From Thiohalobacter thiocyanaticus (GTDB taxonomy: Bacteria > Pseudomonadota > Gammaproteobacteria > Thiohalobacterales > Thiohalobacteraceae): 64,000 bases of DNA. Shown here piece after piece: positions 57,880 to 64,000 of this stretch (position 1 is its first letter; each line of letters begins with the position of its first letter). The notes beneath the pieces were generated by a model that saw only the letters and a list, made by a program, of their open reading frames with translations, was not told where the DNA came from and did not search any database. The stretch covers positions 62,001 to 126,000 of the forward strand of contig NZ_QZMU01000001.1 in the NCBI RefSeq assembly GCF_003932505.1, read 5' to 3'. A program made the translations under genes and the position numbers.

Positions 57880-58761
57880 TCACCGCCGTTCGCCGTCGAG
57901 CAGGGCCATTGCCTTGTCCAGGCTGCGGCGCATGCGGTTGAAGGAAGCGGCCAGTACGGAAATCTCGTCTCTGCCCGCCGTCTCGAACTCCGGCACATCC
58001 AGGGTGCCCCGGCTTACCTGGTCCGCGGTATGCGACATCTTCTGGATCGGGCTGATCACGGTCAACCGCAGCAGCACATTGATCAGTACGATCACGACGA
58101 TGAAGGTGACTGCCAGCACGATCATCAGCAGCCGGAAGGTCTCCTGGGCCTTGGCGATGGGAACCTCCATCGGGACCGATACGATCTGTGCACCCACCAC
58201 CTGGTGTAGCTTCCAGCCGAAACCGTTGGCGTTGCCATAGCGTGCCAGCATGGTCTGCGGTGCTTGCGACGGTGTGCTGTGGCAGCTCAGGCAGTCCTGA
58301 TTGCCGATGCGAATCGGACGCGAGAGGTACAGGGAGCGCCGCTTCGGAGTATCACGCTCGCCGGTGAACTCCTCCAGCTGCGGCTGGTTCTGGAACATGC
58401 TGATGATGTCGGTTTCCCAGTCCACGGCCCGGTTGCGCGGGTTGGTCGGGTTCAGGGTGGCTTCCTTGTAGACGTAGTCGGGATTGCTTTCGTGCAGACG
58501 CATGAAACTCCGGGTCGCCGCATAGGCCGGCACGATCTGGGGCAGGAAGCTTTCCTCCAGGTCATCGACCAGCAGCGGCCGGATCTCGTCGATGGTATAG
58601 CCGCGCACCGCCATGGCGCTGTCCATCATCAGGCCGGCCTGTCTGAGGACCTCGTGATAGGCGCTCTCGTACAGCGTTCGATGGGTGTTCAGGCCGATTA
58701 CCGCGAAGCCGGTTCCGAGCACAGAGACCAGAATCAGGTTGAATTTGGCAGTTATCCCCAC
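57880..58761 (-). CDS. Membrane sensor: Tll0287-like haem-motif domain plus HAMP
   Basis: 293 aa. TM1 (residues ~6-24), a periplasmic Tll0287-like (DUF3365) domain with PAYAATRSFMRLHE and a haem-binding CLSCH at 157-161, TM2 (~210-232) and a HAMP domain to the end (ISPIQKMSHTADQVS..). It stops at HAMP with no output domain. The cyclase gene starts four bases later, so the two probably form a split receptor cyclase in which haem redox state or a ligand sets cyclase activity. Confidence 0.88.
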   Translation of the reverse strand: MGITAKFNLILVSVLGTGFAVIGLNTHRTLYESAYHEVLRQAGLMMDSAMAVRGYTIDEIRPLLVDDLEESFLPQIVPAYAATRSFMRLHESNPDYVYKEATLNPTNPRNRAVDWETDIISMFQNQPQLEEFTGERDTPKRRSLYLSRPIRIGNQDCLSCHSTPSQAPQTMLARYGNANGFGWKLHQVVGAQIVSVPMEVPIAKAQETFRLLMIVLAVTFIVVIVLINVLLRLTVISPIQKMSHTADQVSRGTLDVPEFETAGRDEISVLAASFNRMRRSLDKAMALLDGERR

Positions 58762-58903
58762 AGCCCCCTCCCTAATGCACAGCAGGTATCCTGATGGTCC
58801 GCGCTCTCCGGCGCGTGACCCGGCGACACCGGCCCCCTATTGACCGCCGGTGTCTGAACGCAAGCATAGGCCATCCGCAGGGACAATGGAACCATCCGCT
58901 AAC

Positions 58904-58917
58904 CGGGATGTATCCCG
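58904..58917. promoter_or_regulatory. CGGGAT-GT-ATCCCG palindrome upstream of crp-like gene
   Basis: A perfect 6-2-6 inverted repeat 41 bases before the Crp-family start and ~140 bases before the sensor start. It could be an operator for this divergent region; the owner is unknown. Confidence 0.35.
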
Positions 58918-58957
58918 ACGTTTCGCCGTCCGGGCTGAATTCGTATACCATCGGGGC

Positions 58958-59613
58958 ATGAGCGTCGAAGCCCTGCGCACAATCCCCCTGTTCGCCAACG
59001 TGGATGACCACGACCTGGCGCAGATCGCGGCCGCCTCAACGGTCCGCAGCTACAGAAAGAACAGCATCATCATCAGCGAGGGTGATGCCTCGAGTTCACT
59101 CTATCTGGTTCTGGACGGCGAGCTGAAGGTCTACGTCAGCGACGAGGACGGCAGGGCCAACATCATCAACCGCCTGGGCCCGGGGGACTATTTCGGCGAG
59201 CTCTCACTCATCGACGAACAGCCGCGCTCCGCTTCCATCGAAGCGCTGACCCGGTGTCGCCTGTCGGTGCTGACGCGGGCGTATTTCATCGACTATCTGG
59301 AGACGCATCCCAGGGTGGCCATCCGGATGCTCGAGGGGATGGGCGAGCGCCTGCGCCGGACCACCGATCATGCCAAGAGCCTCGCGTTGATGGATGTATT
59401 CGGGCGTCGTATGCCAACCTGCTGCTGCAGCTGGCGATCGAGGAGGACGGGCGTCTGGTCACGCCGTCCCTGACCCAGCAGGATATCGCCGATCAGGTGG
59501 GATCCTCGCGCGAAATGGTGAGCCGCATCCTCAAGGATCTGCGGGCCGGAAATTACATTTCCATGGACGGCAAGCGCTTCGTCATCAACAAGCGCATCCC
59601 TGACCGCTGGTAG
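58958..59613 (+). CDS. Crp/Fnr-family regulator (frame-disrupted)
   Basis: About 218 aa. The N-terminal cyclic-nucleotide-binding domain has LGPGDYFGELSLID and EQPRSASIEAL, which keeps the Glu and Arg of the phosphate-binding cassette, so cyclic nucleotide binding is plausible. The dimer helix ends at DVFGR in the first frame; the helix-turn-helix (PSLTQQDIADQVGSSREMVSRIL) follows in a second frame. One base is missing near 59402-59409. Divergent from the sensor/cyclase pair, it is the likely receptor of their product. Confidence 0.87.
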
Positions 59614-59641
59614 CCGCCCGCGGCCCTCGGCGGGAGTCCCT

Positions 59642-61931
59642 TCAATAGTTTCTGCGCCGGTCGGCGTAGATCAGCAGGGGGGGCAGCAGCAGGAAGTCCG
59701 CCAGCAGGGCCAGCAGGATGGTCATGGCGCTCAGGGTACCCATGCCGGCGTTGATCACGAAGGCCGACTGCGCCAGCACCAGGAAACCGGCGGCCAGCAC
59801 CAGGGTGGTCATCCACAGCGCCGTGCCGACCGTATGGAAGGCATAGCGCACGGCGTGCTCGCTGGCCAGGTGCTGCTCGCGCCGTGCCCGCAGGTACTTG
59901 CTGAGAAAATGCACGGTATCGTCGACCACGATTCCCAGAGTCATGCCGGTGACCACCGACAGGGCCAGCCCCACCTGCCCGACCAGCAGTCCCCACAGGC
60001 CGAAGGCCATCGCCGCCGGGACCAGGTTGGGGATCAGGCTGATCAATCCGATGCGCAGCGAGCGCAGCGCCAGGACCAGGATCATGGATATCAGCACCAG
60101 CGCCAGCGTGGTCCCGCCCAGCATGCTCTGGATATTGCGCTTGCCGATATGGGCGAACATCAGCGCCGGACTCGCCCCCTCCACCAGCTGCGCCGGGGCA
60201 TGCTCGCGCAGCCAGGGCCCGGGCCTGCTCCTCCAGCGCCAGCAGCTCATTGGAAGACAGGCTGTCGACCGTGACGGTCAGGCGGGTGGCGGATTTGTCC
60301 ACGTTGATCTGGTTGTTCAGGTCCAGTCCGTAGGGCAGCGACATCTCGTAGAGCAGCAGGTACTGGGCGGCCAGGTTGCGTTCACGCGGCAGGCGGTACC
60401 AGTCCGGATCGTCAGCATGCAGGTTCATGTCAAACCGCTTCATGATGTCGGTAAAGGTATTGACGTGCAGCACGCCCGGCTGCTCCCGGTACCAGTCGGC
60501 GAAGGCCTCGACCCGACGCAGGAAGTCGGGGTCGGCGATGCCGCCCGGCTCGCCTGCCGGCAGCGAATACTCGATGGTGTAGATGCCGGTGAGGTTGTCG
60601 ATGGCGAAATCGGTGTGGGTACGGAACTCGATGCTCTCGTCGAAATATTTCACGAACTCGTCGTTGAGCTCGTTTTTCGGGATCAGGGCGATCAGTCCCA
60701 GTATCAGCAGTCCCATACCCCACAGCAGTGACCGCTTGTAACGGATGACGAACTCGGCCAGTGCATCCATGGCCATCCGCCGTGCTTCCGGCTGCGGGCG
60801 GACCCGCAGCGGCAGCAGCAGCATCAGCCCCGGCAGCAGAAAGATCGAGGCGACAAAGGCCGCACCCATGCCCATGGCGACGATGTTACCCAGGTCGCGG
60901 AACGGCGGCGCGTCCGAGAAATTCATGCTGAGAAAGCCGATGGCGGTGGTCAGGCTGGTGAGGAATACCCGCTGGATGTTGATACGCAGGCTTTCCAGCA
61001 TGGCCTCGCGCCGGCCGTGGCCCAGCCGCATCCCATGCAGAAAATTGACCAGCACGTGTACGCAGTTGGCCAGGGCCAGGGTCATGATGATCTGGGGCGA
61101 GAAGGCCGAGGGCGGCGACAGGGCGATGCCCAGCCAGCCGGCCAGCCCCATGGCCGTGGCGATGGACAGGCCGATGGCGGCGAAGGTCGCCAGGGTGGCC
61201 GTGAGCGAGCGCAGCAGCACCAGCAGCACAACGAAGATGATGGCGAACATGGCCGGCACCAGGGTGGCCATATCGTGGCGGGTCTCCTCGGAGAAGGCAT
61301 TGTTCATCATCACCATGCCGGTGGTGTAGACCTCGATGCCGGGAAATCGGGTCTGAAAGCGTTCGACCAGCGCACGGGCATGCGCCACCGCCTCGGGGGT
61401 TTCCTCGGTCAGGTTCTCGCCCGGCAGTTGCAGCACCACGTTCACTCCGGTCACGTCCGCGCCCGGGGCGATCAGGCGGTTGTGCAGCAGGGGTTTCATC
61501 AGTGCCACCCTGCGGATACGCTCGATCCGGTCTGCATCCAGCGCCTCGGCATCGGCGACCAGGTCCTCCACCACCAGATCATCCGACTCGGCATAGGTGT
61601 GCTGGAAATTGCTGATGGAATCGACCCGCAGGGAATAGGGAATCTGCCAGGCCTGCTCGGTCAGCCACTCCACCGCGGCCAGGTTATGGCGGGTAAAGAC
61701 AGTGCCGTTTTCCGGCGCAAGCCACAACAGGATGTTGTCGTTCTGGGTGTAGGTGTCCTGCAGCCGTTCGAAGGCCAGAAGCTGAGGATTTTCCTCGCTG
61801 AAGAAGATCTGGTAGTCGTTGCTGAAGTGAAGTTTCTGCGCACCCGTCCCGGCCAGCAGCGCCAGCAGGATCAGCAGTGGGATCAACAGCAGCCGCAACC
61901 GCAGGATCCATTCGGCCAGTCGGGGGATCAT
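59642..61931 (-). CDS. RND-superfamily (MMPL/COG1033) exporter (frame-disrupted)
   Basis: About 762 aa. Two homologous halves, each with one helix, a large periplasmic loop and five further helices; the N-terminal ILRLRLLLIPLLILLALLAG and RLGHGRREAMLESLRINIQRVFLTSLTT are typical of this family, whose substrates are lipids or hydrophobic compounds. The C-terminal half (from AQLVEGASPALMFAHIGKRN to LIYADRRRNY) is in another frame: the G run 60215-60217 has one base too many. No adaptor or outer-membrane partner genes are visible. The start lies 6 bases from the inverted-repeat element. Confidence 0.85.
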
Positions 61932-61936
61932 CCGTT

Positions 61937-62221
61937 TACTAATGAGAACGCAAGTTAGCGGACACTCAGCCGTTGTGTGCTCACGTAGGCCAAGGCAGCG
62001 AAGCGCCGCTGTAGCACTCCTACAGCAAGCTTCGATAACGCAGGCCTACGTTGAGCCACACAACGGCCTGTCCTTTCAAAATCAATTGTTAGGGCTTCAC
62101 GCGCGTCGCTCGCGCTGTTGCGCCGCTTTGCACGGGTGGCCCCATTCCCGGCGCACGCGCCTTGATGCAGACCGCGGCCTTGAAGCCTGTGCGTGTCGTC
62201 TAACTTGCGTTCTCATTAGTA
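61937..62221. repeat. 285-bp MITE-like element with 22-bp perfect inverted ends
   Basis: Ends 61937-61958 and 62200-62221 (TACTAATGAGAACGCAAG..) are perfect inverted copies; partial matching extends further inward. A second nested pair, CAGCCGTTGTGTGCTCACGTAGGCC (61968-) and its imperfect complement around 62044-62071, forms inner stems. No transposase is encoded. It separates the RND gene from the TetR remnant and ends 6 bases before the RND start codon. Confidence 0.8.
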
Positions 62222-62299
62222 TTGTTCTCGTCGGGGTGGGTTCGGATTGCGTTCTCAGGCGCGCAACAACTCCAGATAGCTATCAGACCGGTGCCGCCA

Positions 62300-62900
62300 T
62301 TACGGCCAAGCGGCTCCTTGCTCTGGGGCCTTCTTGGCGATGCGATGCAGCCGGCAAGGGCGGCCCGATGAAAAGGTCGCCACCTGTTCGCACGTCCCAC
62401 GTGGACCGAACTGTCCCTGCGCCGGGCACTTCCAGCGCCTCCGCGCCAGCCAGGTCCGCCAGTCCCGGTAGACGTGGTCGATGCGCTGACGGAAGCCCTC
62501 GTCCAACGGCGACATCTCCTGGGCCAGGTTGTTGAGCGGACAGCCCAGGGTGTGAGCTTGTCCCCGGCCAGGGTGTTTTTTTTTCCCATTTTGGTTCCTT
62601 ATTATATGAATGATGTTGGCCAGTGATCTCGGCCTGCTCAGCGTCTGAGCCACATATCGCTGATGATGCCGCGGATCACGTCCTCGACCACGGCGTAGCC
62701 CAGGGCCTGCTTGTTGGGAAAAATGATGATACAGAGCGCCTGGTTTTCGGCCCGGTCGTCGCCCTGAGCACGTCGTCCAGGCGGTGCCCTGATACACCGT
62801 GGCGATAGACCTCCTGATAGGCGGATTCCAGGATCCGCCGTCGGGTGGCGTCCGGATTGCGGGTGCGCTGGCGTTCTTCGGTTGGCATGGTCTTGGTCAT
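62300..62900 (-). pseudogene. TetR-family regulator remnant
   Basis: ATG 62900 reads TRRRILESAYQEVYRHG, the start of a TetR helix-turn-helix. The rest is recoverable only by switching frame several times: YQGT, LDDVLRAT, GALYHHF, FPNKQALGYAVVEDVIRGIISDMWL, then GCPLNNLAQEMSPLDEGFRQRID and a C-terminal AGCIxIAK-like end. At least four indels are needed over ~600 bases, so the gene looks decayed. It probably once controlled the divergent sulfur-related genes and/or the RND exporter downstream. Confidence 0.8.
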
Positions 62901-63000
62901 GATTACGGGCTACGCAGTCTGGCGTCCCTCTCCCCTGTAAGCAAGCAATTTGAAAATCCTGATTGAAAGAAGCTTATAAATACATACTCATTTTATTTAC

Positions 63001-63043
63001 TTGACTTTTCTCCTGCGAGGTCTATTTTACTACCAACTGGTTG
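63001..63043 (+). promoter_or_regulatory. Promoter with CAACTGGTTG operator
   Basis: TTGACT (63001-63006), a 16-base spacer and TATTTT (63023-63028) form a plausible sigma-70 promoter. The palindrome CAAC-TG-GTTG (63034-63043) covers the expected start site, a typical repressor position; the adjacent TetR remnant is the natural candidate for its former regulator. Confidence 0.5.
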
Positions 63044-63076
63044 TTTCCACGCCCATACCGACATAAGGAGGCGTTT

Positions 63077-63508
63077 ATGACCGGCACACCGACCCAGGCC
63101 CGCCCCGCCCGGGGCCTGGCCCAGACCTTACAGGAAGGCAGTTTTACCGTATTCCTGCAGGGACGACCAATCACCGCGACCCTGACACCCCGTGCCCGCA
63201 AGGCAGCCGAGTCGCTCGGCATCCCCATGGTGGTGGAGATGGAACTGTTTTTCAGCTGCCTGCTGCGCAAGCGTCTACGCTTTCATCAGGTGGATGCCGC
63301 CCCGGAATCGGTGCTGGAACCAGTCGAGCTTTACCCCGGCCTGAGCCTGCTGTTCCGGCCCGTCGTCGCGGAAGTCTGCAACATCGACACCCTGGAAGGC
63401 GCACCGCCGGTCAAGACCATGCCGGCCAAGCGTGCCGATGCCTTCATCCCGAAATGGGTGAGTATCGATCACCGTTCCGGCGCCTGGGCCGGTGACTTCG
63501 GCTATTGA
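63077..63508 (+). CDS. Conserved unknown protein upstream of DsrE-like gene
   Basis: 143-aa soluble protein with AAGGAGG before ATG 63077. Features: EGSFTVFLQGRPITATLTPRARKAA, a helix VVEMELFFSCLLRKRLRF with one Cys, a beta segment ELYPGLSLLFRPVVAEVCNID with a second Cys, and a C-terminal PKWVSIDHRSGAWAGDFGY. No domain recognised with certainty. The following DsrE-like gene, 84 bases on, suggests a sulfur-linked operon. Confidence 0.7.
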   Translation: MTGTPTQARPARGLAQTLQEGSFTVFLQGRPITATLTPRARKAAESLGIPMVVEMELFFSCLLRKRLRFHQVDAAPESVLEPVELYPGLSLLFRPVVAEVCNIDTLEGAPPVKTMPAKRADAFIPKWVSIDHRSGAWAGDFGY

Positions 63509-63592
63509 AGCCAGCGCGTGCCGTCCCGCGCACAAGACCAACACTGACGGCAATCAAGGGACCCTGTACACGATCGACCGAGGAGACCTCAC

Positions 63593-64000
63593 ATGAACGA
63601 ACCGAATGCACAAATGGACCAGTGGCTGAACGAGAAACTCGATGAACTCCTGCCACAGAAGCTCGAGGCCATCGAGGAGAGCAAGACCCCGAGCATGTCA
63701 CTGATCGCCACCAAGGGGACCCTGGACTGGGCCTATCCACCCTTCATCCTGGCCTCCACCGCCGCGGCGCTGGGCTGGGAAACCAGCATCTTCTTCACCT
63801 TTTACGGCCTGCTGCTGCTGAAGAAGGAGATCCCCTCCGAGGTCAGCCCGCTGGGCAACCCGGCCATGCCGATGAAGATGCCGTTCGGACCCAAGTGGTT
63901 CCAGAACATCACCTGGCCAATGCCGAATCTGATCATGGCCGCATCCCGGGATTCGAGAAGGTCGCCACCTCCCTGATGAAGAAGACCTTCAAGAACAAGG
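63593..64000 (+). CDS. DsrE/DsrF-like family protein (frame-disrupted, cut by window end)
   Basis: ATG 63593 encodes an N-terminal helix (MDQWLNEKLDELLPQKL), then the DsrE-like fold: MSLIATKGTLDWAYPPFILASTAAALG, SIFFTFYGLLLLKKE and a MPMKMPFGPKWFQNITWPMPNLIM segment found in DsrE-family proteins of sulfur oxidisers. After MA the frame is lost: one G is missing near 63937-63942, and the other frame continues IPGFEKVATSLMKKTFKNK to the edge. The protein probably handles sulfane sulfur; the C-terminus lies outside. Confidence 0.82.

Noticed and set aside
62042-62205. Possible integron attC site (GTTAGGG and GTCTAAC cores)
   Set aside because: The core sevenmers do not pair correctly with each other, the spacing is not that of an attC site, and no integrase or cassette array is present.

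Overview
This window looks like a chromosomal segment of a GC-rich gammaproteobacterium, most likely a sulfur-oxidising Chromatiales/Ectothiorhodospira-type chemolithotroph. Three things support this: the gene order tmk-holB-pilZ-tatD, yceD-rpmF-plsX-fabH-fabD-fabG-acpP-fabF-pabBC-mltG and comEC-exbBD-msbA-lpxK-ycaR-kdsB; the rne/rluC divergent pair; and a sulfide:quinone oxidoreductase, a periplasmic rhodanese and a DsrE-like protein. The species cannot be named from the sequence alone.

Layout. 1-5.1 kb: partial acyl-CoA thioesterase, PilZ proteins, tatD, holB, tmk, rluE and cytochrome c5. 5.1-8.7 kb: citrate synthase, a secreted coiled-coil protein and mltG. 8.7-17.8 kb: p-aminobenzoate genes and the fatty-acid/phospholipid cluster with rpmF (minus strand). 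17.9-25.2 kb: two-subunit pyruvate carboxylase, maf, sppA, a HAD phosphatase and rluC. 25.8-30.0 kb: rne, a low-molecular-weight phosphatase and YjbQ. 30.0-34.3 kb: an accessory, partly AT-rich patch with a FitAB-type toxin-antitoxin pair, a NERD protein, a VPxPA-CTERM surface protein and DUF2442, with RAYT-style palindromes at 30.7 and 32.4 kb. 34.3-46.6 kb: the envelope block (kdsB, ycaR, lpxK, msbA, exbBD, comEC, lolDC, rhomboid, MotY-like). 46.6-51.4 kb: agmatine-to-putrescine genes, bioA and DAHP synthase. 51.4-59.6 kb: sulfur and signalling region with a tiny secreted peptide, rhodanese, sigma-54 activator, sqr, a haem-motif sensor, a class III cyclase and a Crp-type regulator. 59.6-64 kb: RND exporter, decayed TetR gene, a conserved unknown and a DsrE-like gene cut by the window end.

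The most informative signals are: (i) a GG-N10-GC sigma-54 promoter in front of sqr, next to a gene for a sigma-54 activator with a Cys/His-rich PAS domain and TGTCA palindromes; (ii) a compact haem-sensor/cyclase/Crp module; (iii) three unrelated long palindromic elements, one of which buries the kdsB Shine-Dalgarno sequence opposite the ycaR stop codon; (iv) many short dispersed palindromic repeats between genes.

Caution: at least seven otherwise well-conserved genes (pycB, rluC, a PIN toxin, bioA, crp-like, RND exporter, dsrE-like) are each broken by one 1-2 base indel. The simplest explanation is residual indel error in the assembly, so these are annotated as full-length genes with the break marked. 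The TetR gene has several breaks and is called a pseudogene.
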